Origin: Parvularculaceae bacterium UBA4496
Lineage (GTDB): Bacteria; Pseudomonadota; Alphaproteobacteria; Caulobacterales; Parvularculaceae
Assembly: GCA_002388885.1 (NCBI GenBank)
Contig: DGNI01000083.1
Location: 879-10,030, forward strand
Reading direction: 5' to 3'
Length of the DNA stretch: 9,152 nt
Shown here one piece after another: positions 1 to 6,240 of the stretch. The notes beneath the pieces were generated by a model that had not been told where the DNA came from, ran no database searches, and worked only from the letters and a program-made list of their open reading frames with translations. The translations under genes were made by a program, and so were the position numbers. Position 1 is the stretch's first letter. The number at the start of each line of letters is the position of its first letter.

Positions 1-934
1 GAATAATCGGAGCAGCAATTTTCCCGCCGCCGGCGATGGCGGTAAGCGTCAGCGCCGCGGCGGCTGAATCCGCTTCGTCCGCGCTCAATGCGCCAGCAGT
101 TTCAAGAGCATGGGCGAAGGCGGCCGGCGCAATGATTTCCGTATCGAGGCGGCCCTCCGGCCTGTTGTCCTGATCGAGATGCAGCGCGCCCGTGACCGAA
201 AGGCGCGCATCCCCAATTTGTGCAAGAAAACCAATTATTCTGACTTCCCCGCCCGCATGACGCCATGCGATTGCGGGATCAGGCATTGAAAATGCGGGCG
301 TTTGCGTGACGGCGAGCATTGTTTGAAGGCTGTCGAATTCGAGGGCCTTTTCGCCGCTTTCCGTAAAAAGACCGGCTGCGGCAAGGTTTAAAGTCAGCGT
401 TGCGGGTTCCGTGGCGTCCGGCGCGAGATCAAGTACGAGATTTTCCAGCGAAACGGTGTTTCCATCTTCGGTGCGCAAGGCGCGCGCGCCGCCAATCGTC
501 GCGGCGAACACCCATCCGCGGGCATCGTCGCTGGCGATTGATGTGCGAAAATCATCGGCTGTTAATTTCCACTCGCCGTTTCCTTTAATCCAGATCGTTT
601 GCACGTTGCGCGTTGAAAAAATCAGCCGGTTCAAATCATACGGAAGGGCGTCAAGCGTCAGCATTTCCGTGCGCCAGCGCCATGCGTCGGGTTGCGTAAT
701 ATCCGGTTCGTCAATGCGCATGCGCAGGAAGAACGGAAATCCGTCCGGCCTGATCGCGCCGTACGATATATCAAGACCCATTGCGCGCTGATCGGCGATC
801 CATGCTTCGACGCCTTTTTTCATTTCGGCGGCGCCGGCGCGCCAGAGAAAATAATAAGCAAGGAGAATAACGCCCGCGATCATGAAGGGCGCATAGAGCC
901 ATAACCGGCGTGCAGGATTCGCTTGGTCAGTCAT
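1..934 (-). CDS. DUF2125 family membrane-anchored protein (C-terminus beyond window)
   Basis: Reading the reverse strand from an ATG at 934 gives an open frame with no stop down to base 1, so about 311 residues are visible and the C-terminus lies outside. The protein opens with a short basic tail (MTDQANPARR), then one hydrophobic segment at residues 11-31, as in an inner-membrane anchor with the rest in the periplasm. Around residues 55-75 it has a GFPF-containing stretch (DGFPFFLRMRIDEP), and it continues as beta-rich sequence. Both are what I associate with the alphaproteobacterial DUF2125 family, whose function is not established. The start codon overlaps the last 8 bases of plsC, which implies translational coupling and makes this the fifth gene of the ftsE-ftsX operon. 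The family call is from memory of its motif and gene neighbourhood. A role in envelope or lipid handling would be inference from the neighbours only. Confidence 0.8.
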   Translation of the reverse strand, partial: MTDQANPARRLWLYAPFMIAGVILLAYYFLWRAGAAEMKKGVEAWIADQRAMGLDISYGAIRPDGFPFFLRMRIDEPDITQPDAWRWRTEMLTLDALPYDLNRLIFSTRNVQTIWIKGNGEWKLTADDFRTSIASDDARGWVFAATIGGARALRTEDGNTVSLENLVLDLAPDATEPATLTLNLAAAGLFTESGEKALEFDSLQTMLAVTQTPAFSMPDPAIAWRHAGGEVRIIGFLAQIGDARLSVTGALHLDQDNRPEGRLDTEIIAPAAFAHALETAGALSADEADSAAAALTLTAIAGGGKIAAPII

Positions 935-1667
935 GATCCCGCTCATCGGCTATATTAGCAGGTTCAAGGTCCGGGCGGGCGCCGTCAAGCTGCGCCTTCA
1001 ATTCCGCCTGAAAACTTTTCCGGTCAAGACCGGGCTCGATTGGCGGCAGGAACCTGAGCGTGACGACGCCGGGGCGGCGTTCGATACCGGGATGGATCCA
1101 GAATCTTCCGCTGTCATGGGCGGCGGGAATACATGGCGCGTTTGTCGCCGCATAAATGCCTGCAACGCCGGGCAGAAACCGCGCTGTCTTTCCGGGTTTC
1201 ACTCTGGTGCCTTCAGGAAAAACGATGATCTGGTTGCCCTCTTCAATTCGCTCTTTTGCAGTGCGCGTGAAGGCGCGCAAGGCCTTTGCGCCGCCCTTTC
1301 GGTCGATAGGAATGTGACCGGCAAGATAAGCCCACCAGCCATAGACCGGCACCCACATCAGTTCTTTTTTGAGCGAAATCACCGGGCGCGGCAAAAGCGC
1401 AACGAGGGCGATTGTTTCCCACATGGATTGATGGTTGGCGGCGACAATAGCGCCGCCGCGCGGAATGTTTTCTGCGCCTTCGATGCGATAACTCATGCCG
1501 GTGATGAGCTTCAGCCAGCCGAGTCCGGTTTTTGACCACGACTTCACTGTCGCCTGCGCCGCCCTGCGGCCAAAGAGCGCCGCCGGCAAACAGAAAAACC
1601 CGATAAATCCGACAAAGAATACGAGGAATGCGGCGAAGGCCAGCGATCTTATCCGGGTAAGCATCAC
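927..1667 (-). CDS. plsC: 1-acyl-sn-glycerol-3-phosphate acyltransferase (PlsC family)
   Basis: This enzyme transfers an acyl chain to the sn-2 position of lysophosphatidic acid to make phosphatidic acid at the inner membrane. All four acyltransferase blocks are visible: block I NHQSMWE (H79, E84), block II GHIPIDR (117-123), block III FPEGTR (150-155) and the block IV proline near 181. Block I is HX4E, not the textbook HX4D; alphaproteobacterial PlsC-like proteins often carry this form, so I do not read it as inactivation. Residues 5-30 are a hydrophobic N-terminal membrane segment. Length (246 aa) is normal. The start is a tandem GTG-ATG: GTG at 1667 gives 246 residues, and the ATG at 1664 gives 245 and is equally plausible; no clear Shine-Dalgarno is present. 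It begins 8 bases after the stop of the DUF218 gene and overlaps the DUF2125 start, so it is probably co-transcribed with both. Acyl donor (acyl-ACP or acyl-CoA) cannot be told from sequence. Confidence 0.93.
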   Translation of the reverse strand: MMLTRIRSLAFAAFLVFFVGFIGFFCLPAALFGRRAAQATVKSWSKTGLGWLKLITGMSYRIEGAENIPRGGAIVAANHQSMWETIALVALLPRPVISLKKELMWVPVYGWWAYLAGHIPIDRKGGAKALRAFTRTAKERIEEGNQIIVFPEGTRVKPGKTARFLPGVAGIYAATNAPCIPAAHDSGRFWIHPGIERRPGVVTLRFLPPIEPGLDRKSFQAELKAQLDGARPDLEPANIADERDHD

Positions 1668-1675
1668 GGGGGGCG

Positions 1676-2248
1676 CTAGGCGAAGAGTGCGTTAGTATAC
1701 GCCAAAAGGAACTTTGAATATTCGCCAGCGAGTTTTGACACGGCTTGCGCGGAAGCCGGGCGCTTGTTTTCATCAAGGTAACCTGAGGCGACCACAAATG
1801 GCGTCAGCTCCGCGTCTTTCATTTTCGCGCGCGTGGCGACGACGGCGCGCGGCATATGATAGTCGGATGTCACGAGCACGATCTTTTTGTAATTGTTGGC
1901 TTGAGCCCATTCGGTGAGCTCACCGGCATTCCCTTTAGTCGTCAGCGCCTGGCGCCCGAGATCCACGCAACAGTTAAATCGCTCTGTCTCTCCGGTCCAG
2001 AGTTCGGAGAGACGCTCTCGCGTCGTGTCGGGATGGACGCCTGAAATCAGGAGACGTTCTCCGGCGCCGTTGGCGAAGATCGCCATGGCTGCTGAAATCC
2101 GCGCGCCGCCGCCGCCGGTGTAGACGACGACGCCATCGGCGAGGCGGGGCTTGTCTATCGATGGCGCAGGCAGGCGCACCACGAACAGGACGAAACCGAG
2201 CGCCCAGGCGAGGGCCAAGGCGGCCAGGACGGACAAAACACGTTTCAC
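1676..2248 (-). CDS. YdcF/SanA/ElyC-like DUF218 membrane protein
   Basis: With the GTG at 2248 the protein has 190 residues: a short basic start (MKRV), one hydrophobic segment (about 3-24), then a DUF218 domain facing the periplasm. Family landmarks are the strand VVVYTGGGGAR, the LLISGVHPDTT block, the TTKGNA segment (equivalent to the family's S-x-T-x-x-N-A) and VTSDYHMPRA. Relatives such as SanA and ElyC affect envelope barrier and peptidoglycan or lipid-carrier metabolism in E. coli, but no biochemical activity is assigned here. An adjacent cysteine pair (NCC) precedes the TTKGNA block. The frame extends further to a TTG at 2272 (198 aa); I prefer GTG 2248 because an AGGAGAG motif at 2264-2258 lies inside that extension and upstream of the GTG, and the resulting start gives a clean signal anchor. 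The gene follows ftsX after 72 bases and precedes plsC by 8. Confidence 0.82.
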   Translation of the reverse strand: MKRVLSVLAALALAWALGFVLFVVRLPAPSIDKPRLADGVVVYTGGGGARISAAMAIFANGAGERLLISGVHPDTTRERLSELWTGETERFNCCVDLGRQALTTKGNAGELTEWAQANNYKKIVLVTSDYHMPRAVVATRAKMKDAELTPFVVASGYLDENKRPASAQAVSKLAGEYSKFLLAYTNALFA

Positions 2249-2257
2249 TATGGTCCA

Positions 2258-2264
2258 CTCTCCT
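2258..2264 (-). promoter_or_regulatory. Ribosome binding site deciding the DUF218 start
   Basis: AGGAGAG on the minus strand lies 9 bases before the GTG at 2248 (11 bases if only AGGAG is counted). It sits downstream of the alternative TTG at 2272, which has no such motif, so it favours the shorter protein. The spacing is slightly long. Confidence 0.5.
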
Positions 2265-2320
2265 GACGGCAAGTCGTTGACGCAAGGTTACCTGAAAGCG
2301 CCTGCCGGGGTCCAGCCAGA

Positions 2321-3280
2321 TCAATACTGGCGGCTCAGGGTTTTCAAAACCGTAAGGCGGGCGGTCAGCGCTGTCACCAGGCAAGTGGCGACTGGCGCCG
2401 CGGCAAGCCACAGGATCATGAACCCGCCCAACGAAAAGGCTGGGAGAAAGGAGTCCGCCGCCACGCCCGTGCGCATGGCGACGCCCACAAGGCCAAGCGC
2501 CAGGAGTGCTGCGGCAAGGCCGATCAACGCGCCCCTGAGCCCGAGGATGAAGAACCGGCGCTGAACTTCGGTGGCGATGAAATCATCTGTCGCGCCTACG
2601 AGATGCAGCACGGATACGATTTCGTGATTGGCGGCCAGGCCGGCGCGTGCAGCGAAAATCGAAATGGCGCAAGCTGCGCCCATGACCAGCAAAAAAACGC
2701 CGAACGCCATCGCCTGTCCGGATCGCGCCGCGCTCGACAGCCGGTTGTGCCAACGCGCGTGATCGTCGAGCGTTGCGCCCGGCGCCGCCGCCGCGAGTCG
2801 GTTGCGCAACAGATCGAGATTGCTGCGAAGCTCGGGCGCGGCTTTCACTTCGATAATGGCGGGAATGTTCAAGAACGCCTGCGCGTTGCCTTCGCCGAGC
2901 CATGGCTCGAGGAGGGCGGCGGTTTCTTCGCGCCCGCGCTGTGTCGCTTCGATGACGCCCTCGGTGTCCTCGAGCACGCGCAACGCCGCGGAAACGCCGG
3001 CGGCAATTTCCGCTTCGTCGGCGCCTTTTATCTGTACTGTAATTTCGGAACGCAAGGCGGAGGTCCATTCGCTTGCGGCGCGATTGACCATCAGCAGCGA
3101 CGCCATGGCAAGAACCGCGAGAAATGACATGACCGCAATCACCGCGGTCAGGGGCGCGCCGGCGGCGCCGGCTTCAGGCAATAATGGCGCGCCGCGATTT
3201 CGGAAAAATCGTTGCCGCGGCGCCGGATCGCGCGCTTCATGATCTGCTTGCGCATCTTGATCGGTCTCGTGCATTTTCAT
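2321..3280 (-). CDS. ftsX: Cell division ABC transporter permease-like protein FtsX
   Basis: FtsX is the membrane partner of the ATPase FtsE. At the division site the complex passes ATP-driven conformational change to periplasmic peptidoglycan hydrolases or their activators. The 319 residues show the expected layout: a cytoplasmic charged tail (1-40), TM1 (about 44-66), a periplasmic domain (about 67-188), then TM2 (190-211), TM3 (245-268) and TM4 (282-308). Between TM2 and TM3 lies the family motif HEIVSVLHLVGATDDFI, the likely cytoplasmic coupling segment that contacts FtsE. Length is in the usual range. The ATG at 3280 overlaps the ftsE stop as ATGA, with GGGAGG at 3292-3287 six bases upstream, so both start and translational coupling are well supported. 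Which hydrolase it controls cannot be seen here; in E. coli it is EnvC and its amidases. Confidence 0.92.
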   Translation of the reverse strand: MKMHETDQDAQADHEARDPAPRQRFFRNRGAPLLPEAGAAGAPLTAVIAVMSFLAVLAMASLLMVNRAASEWTSALRSEITVQIKGADEAEIAAGVSAALRVLEDTEGVIEATQRGREETAALLEPWLGEGNAQAFLNIPAIIEVKAAPELRSNLDLLRNRLAAAAPGATLDDHARWHNRLSSAARSGQAMAFGVFLLVMGAACAISIFAARAGLAANHEIVSVLHLVGATDDFIATEVQRRFFILGLRGALIGLAAALLALGLVGVAMRTGVAADSFLPAFSLGGFMILWLAAAPVATCLVTALTARLTVLKTLSRQY

Positions 3281-3978
3281 GCAGCGCCTCCCGCGCCGGC
3301 GCTGCGCGAGACTTTGCCGTCGGCGATTCTTAACACAGGCTTACCAAGAGACTGCACGAGATGCAGATCATGTGTGGCGACGATGACCGCGGCGCCAAGT
3401 TTATTAAGCTCTACGAACAATTTCATAATCCGTTCGCCCATGGCCGGATCGACATTGCCCGTGGGCTCGTCAGCAAGAATGAGGTCCGGTTTTGAGACAA
3501 GCGCGCGCGCAAGCGCCACGCGCTGCTTCTCTCCGCCTGATAAAGTCGCGGGTTTCGCTCCCATGCGGTGCCCCAATCCGACCCAGTTTAAGAGTTCGCT
3601 TACGTCTTCGCGATATTGGTTTTGGTTAACGCCCGCGACTTTCATGGGGAGCGCGACATTTTCAAAGGCGGTGAGATGGTCGAGGAGTCGAAATTCCTGG
3701 AAGACGACGCCAATGCGTCTGCGCAAGGCCGGCAAGGCTTCGCGCGGGGCTTCGGCTGCGTTCTCGCCGAACAGAAAAAAGTTTCCGCGCGTCGGTTTGT
3801 GCGCGAGATAGATCATTTTGAGGAGCGAGGTTTTTCCCGCGCCGGACGGGCCGGTGAGGAAACGAAACTCGCCCTCGCCGAGCGTCATGGTGACATTGGA
3901 AAGAGTTTCGGGCGCGTCTTCATAGGCGAGGCCGACCTCTTCGAATCTGACGATTTCTTTTCCGGCGTCCATTCGCAT
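3277..3978 (-). CDS. ftsE: Cell division ATP-binding protein FtsE
   Basis: This is the cytoplasmic ATPase of the FtsEX divisome complex. All ABC motifs are intact: Walker A GPSGAGKT (43-50), Q-loop Q94 in VVFQEFRLLDHLT, signature LSGGE (146-150), Walker B LILADE ending in E171, and the switch histidine in ATHD (H203). The FQEFRLLDHLT stretch resembles the FtsE version of the Q-loop (FQD-x-x-L-L), which separates it from LolD or MacB ATPases. The partner gene, ftsX, directly follows. Length (233 aa) is slightly above the usual 220-230, from a short Gly/Ala tail. The ATG at 3978 is used; a second in-frame ATG at 3972 would remove only two residues, and no strong ribosome site distinguishes them. 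It is the first gene of the minus-strand operon and diverges from the zinc-ribbon gene. Confidence 0.95.
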   Translation of the reverse strand: MRMDAGKEIVRFEEVGLAYEDAPETLSNVTMTLGEGEFRFLTGPSGAGKTSLLKMIYLAHKPTRGNFFLFGENAAEAPREALPALRRRIGVVFQEFRLLDHLTAFENVALPMKVAGVNQNQYREDVSELLNWVGLGHRMGAKPATLSGGEKQRVALARALVSKPDLILADEPTGNVDPAMGERIMKLFVELNKLGAAVIVATHDLHLVQSLGKPVLRIADGKVSRSAGAGGAA

Positions 3979-4049
3979 CCCGGTTCTATAGGCCCGCGCG
4001 CCGCCATGGCTGCGCCAATTCGCCCACCCATAAACGATTCTGGTCGCTC
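3979..4049. promoter_or_regulatory. Divergent intergenic region between ftsE and the ZitP-like gene
   Basis: These 71 bases separate the two divergent start codons, so they, or the neighbouring coding ends, should hold promoters for both directions. I find no convincing -35/-10 pair. A GATTC at 4036-4040 fits the CcrM methylation pattern GANTC, which can mark cell-cycle control in alphaproteobacteria, but a single site also occurs by chance. No paired TTAA half-sites for CtrA are present. On the minus strand a 21-codon open frame (4051-3986) nearly fills the gap; see findings. Confidence 0.4.
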
Positions 4050-5468
4050 ATGATAATCACCTGTCCCGATTGCAGTACACGCTATGACGTCGATGACGAA
4101 CGGTTTTCCCCAGACGGCCGTTCGGTCCGCTGTTCGTCCTGCGGCGAGAGCTGGTTCGTACCCGCGCCGGAGCTTCTGGACGTCAAGCCGCTCGAAGACG
4201 GCGACAAGCCGCGCAAGGCGTCGTCCCGCCGGGATGAGAAAGACGGGGATTCCCGGAACAGGCGGGACAGGAACCGGATCAAGGTCGGGCTCGCGGACGA
4301 GGATGATCGCAAAGACGAAAAGCGCAGCCGAAAGCCGCGCCGTGACGAGCCGTCTTTTGATGAAGACGACGAAGACGATTCGCTATTCGATGCGCCGCGC
4401 GCCAAAAAGAAAAGACGCGATGATGATCGCGATTACGACGATGATGACCGCCGTCCGGGAAAAAAACGTTTTGACGATGACCGCAACAATGAAACGGATC
4501 GCGATGACGAACCGGCGCCCAAAGGATGGCGCAAGGGCCGTCAGTTCATCGTAGAAGACGAAGAGGATGATGTCGAGCGGCGGCCGTTCTTCGCTCGTCG
4601 ACGAAAAAGCAATGATGATGAATCAAAGCCACGAGAGCGCGAATCGCTGCGTTTCGGCGACGATGAAGATGACGGCCGCGATTCCCGTAAAAAGGCCTCT
4701 TACAAGGTCGATGATTATGAGGAAGAAGATCGCGAATACCGCGACGACGAAGACGTCATCGATGTCGTTGATGCGGACTGGGAAGATGTCGACGACGACC
4801 AAGACCGCTCGCCGGGATCTGGCCGTCGTGTCCGAGCCGAACGCCGCCGTGCGACGGCGCTTGCGCGGATGGAAGATGTTCGTCCGATCGATCCCGAAGA
4901 TCTCGACGAAGAGTTTTTTGCAGCGCTGCGTGTTACGCCGCGTGAACTAGAACGCGCCATTCGCAAGGCGCGCCGCCGCGCCGAAGCGCGGGAGAAGAAC
5001 CGGCTGACGCCACTGCGCGTATTCGGCTGGACCGCCTGGCTCGCTGTTGTGGCCGGGGTTTGTTATGGGGTGGTCGTCTATCGCGACGATATCGTGAAAC
5101 TTGCGCCGAAAGCGGCGGACGCATACGCGGTCATCGGCATCGAGGCGAACCCCTACGGTCTTTCCATAGAAAACGTCCGCCACCGGCTCGCCATGTCGAC
5201 AGCTGGCCCGACGATCGAAATCACCGGCAATCTACGCAATGAAAGCGATGGCGGGGTAACCGCGCCGCTCCTTCAGGCCGAAGCGCTGGGCCCGCGCGGC
5301 GAACTGCTCGCCCGCTGGACCTTTGCAGCTGAGGAAAAGGAAGTCAGCGAAGGCGGCGCGGTGAACTTCATGACCCGCGCGCCTGCGCCGGACGGCGTTG
5401 CAGAGGTTGCGCTGTCTTTCGCGCCGTCCAAGAGCGTTCTCGACAGCCTTCTTTCCTCGGAAGACTAA
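4050..5468 (+). CDS. ZitP-like zinc-ribbon membrane protein with hypercharged linker
   Basis: Domain order in the 472 residues: an MJ0042-type zinc ribbon at 1-37 with CPDC (C5, C8) and CSSC (C28, C31); a linker at about 45-320, extremely rich in Asp, Glu, Arg and Lys and probably disordered; a membrane segment at about 323-344; and a periplasmic domain at about 370-458 whose pattern (ITGNLRNESD, then LLQAEALGPRGELL, then a late hydrophobic strand) fits DUF3426. This is the architecture of Caulobacter ZitP, a bipolar zinc-finger protein that binds the pole organiser PopZ and influences pilus and polarity control. R24 and W35, which I recall as important in the ZitP finger, are at the same positions here. 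My recollection is that ZitP is only about half this long, so the linker is the unusual part. The ATG at 4050 gives the family-typical start MIITCPDC, although no good Shine-Dalgarno precedes it. Orthology to ZitP is inference; the plain alternative is an MJ0042/DUF3426 protein of unknown function. Confidence 0.88.
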   Translation: MIITCPDCSTRYDVDDERFSPDGRSVRCSSCGESWFVPAPELLDVKPLEDGDKPRKASSRRDEKDGDSRNRRDRNRIKVGLADEDDRKDEKRSRKPRRDEPSFDEDDEDDSLFDAPRAKKKRRDDDRDYDDDDRRPGKKRFDDDRNNETDRDDEPAPKGWRKGRQFIVEDEEDDVERRPFFARRRKSNDDESKPRERESLRFGDDEDDGRDSRKKASYKVDDYEEEDREYRDDEDVIDVVDADWEDVDDDQDRSPGSGRRVRAERRRATALARMEDVRPIDPEDLDEEFFAALRVTPRELERAIRKARRRAEAREKNRLTPLRVFGWTAWLAVVAGVCYGVVVYRDDIVKLAPKAADAYAVIGIEANPYGLSIENVRHRLAMSTAGPTIEITGNLRNESDGGVTAPLLQAEALGPRGELLARWTFAAEEKEVSEGGAVNFMTRAPAPDGVAEVALSFAPSKSVLDSLLSSED

Positions 5469-5541
5469 AGTTTTCCACAGGACCCCGGACTAGCAGGCTC
5501 AATCTAAACTGCGTAAGACGCTAGGTTATGGTCAAGCCATG
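5469..5541. other. Spacer after the ZitP-like gene
   Basis: These bases precede the palindromic repeat. I see no gene, no clear terminator hairpin with a T-tract, and no convincing promoter. The TTTTCCACA at 5471-5479 is one mismatch from a DnaA box but stands alone. Confidence 0.5.
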
Positions 5542-5638
5542 CGCTTCGTCCTTCGCGACGAAATTTTTCCTACATCCTGAGGAGGGCTGAAAGCCCGTCT
5601 CGAAGGGCGAAGGAAAAATTTCTCCTCAGGATGAAGCG
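5542..5638. repeat. Nested palindromic (REP-like) element
   Basis: Several inverted repeats are nested in about 97 bases. CATCCTGAGGAG at 5573-5584 is perfectly inverted at 5622-5633. AAATTTTTCC at 5561-5570 is perfectly inverted at 5612-5621. GGGCT/AGCCC (5584-5588 and 5592-5596) closes a small inner hairpin with a GAA loop. The outer ends CGCTTC (5542-5547) and GAAGCG (5633-5638) also pair. The ATCCTGAGGA...GTCTCGAAGG wording is like a dispersed intergenic palindrome I recall from many alphaproteobacterial genomes. The pairings compete with one another, as if one palindrome had been inserted in another. It could fold in the RNA between the two genes or act as an mRNA end. No A- or T-run sits where a classical rho-independent terminator would need it. 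Confidence 0.75.
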
Positions 5639-5683
5639 ATCGATGATGGCGCCCACACTGCTTGCGAGACGACGAGGAACCCC

Positions 5684-6199
5684 ATGCGCACGCTTTACAC
5701 CGAAGAAGATATCGCCAGACGCGTAGACGAAATGGCGCGTCAGATGGCTGACGAACTGCCGAAGGATTTTCTGCTGGCGCCGGTGCTCACGGGCGCCTTT
5801 ATTTTTGCTGCAGACTTGTTGCGCGCGCTCTATAAATACGGCAGCGATCCTTATGTCGATTTCGTGCAGCTTTCTTCCTATGCCGGCGCCCGGGCGTCGT
5901 CGGGCGTAGTTACGCTGCTCAAGGATTTTTCGGTCGATATCGAGGGCAAGACGGTGCTTTTGCTCGATGATGTGCTCGATACAGGGCGCTCGCTGCATTT
6001 CGGCAAGGGCATGGTCGAGGATCGCGGCGCTGCGGCGGTGAAAACCTGCGTGCTGGTCAAGAAACTTACGGGGCATGCTGACGATCTTGTCTGCGATTAT
6101 ATCGGTTTTGAAGCGGGCGCAGATGATTTCCTGGTCGGCTACGGCATGGATGACGACGGACGCCTGCGCGGCGTGCCATTCCTCGGGGCGGTGAATTAG
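5684..6199 (+). CDS. hpt: Hypoxanthine phosphoribosyltransferase
   Basis: This purine-salvage enzyme joins hypoxanthine (and often guanine) to PRPP, giving IMP or GMP in the cytoplasm. The type I PRTase PRPP-binding motif is clear at residues 91-104 (VLLLDDVLDTGRSL). Upstream are the PVLTGAFIFAADLLRAL helix (33-49) and the flexible-loop segment with the Ser-Tyr pair (SSYAG, 64-68). The C-terminal block CVLVKK (122-127), with the purine-contacting lysine, and FEAGADDFLVGYGMD (142-156) complete the family pattern. At 171 residues the length is typical of bacterial Hpt. The ATG at 5684 has GAGGA at 5674-5678 five bases upstream, which fixes the start. It is separated from the zinc-ribbon gene by the palindromic element and probably has its own promoter; a lipoprotein gene follows after 41 bases on the same strand. 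Confidence 0.93.
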   Translation: MRTLYTEEDIARRVDEMARQMADELPKDFLLAPVLTGAFIFAADLLRALYKYGSDPYVDFVQLSSYAGARASSGVVTLLKDFSVDIEGKTVLLLDDVLDTGRSLHFGKGMVEDRGAAAVKTCVLVKKLTGHADDLVCDYIGFEAGADDFLVGYGMDDDGRLRGVPFLGAVN

Positions 6200-6240
6200 A
6201 ATTCCTCATCTGCGCACACAAAAATAGACAGGGAAATCGA

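Noticed and set aside
1411..1434. Loss of the HX4D aspartate in PlsC as a sign of inactivation
   Set aside because: The HX4E form is familiar in alphaproteobacterial PlsC-like proteins and the other blocks are intact.
933..1535. 200-codon plus-strand open frame opposite plsC
   Set aside because: It lies entirely antisense to plsC, whose four catalytic blocks are intact; the translated sequence has no recognisable domain.
2603..3242. Long plus-strand frames opposite ftsX
   Set aside because: Arg/Ala-rich shadow translations of a clearly coding FtsX in a high-G+C region.
4082..4405. Serine-rich minus-strand frame opposite the zinc-ribbon gene
   Set aside because: It is the complement of the GAT/GAC/GAA-rich linker, which gives Ser and Arg codons when read backwards; no start signal.
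4084..4950. Met/Thr/Arg-rich frames in another phase of the linker, as a possible frameshift or second gene
   Set aside because: The main frame is uninterrupted from zinc ribbon to DUF3426-like domain; the alternative frames are by-products of the repeated codons.
5471..5479. TTTTCCACA as a DnaA box
   Set aside because: One mismatch to consensus, isolated, with no second box and no origin-type AT-rich region nearby.
5570..6076. 168-codon minus-strand frame opposite hpt
   Set aside because: Antisense to a complete Hpt with an intact PRPP motif and running into the palindromic repeat.
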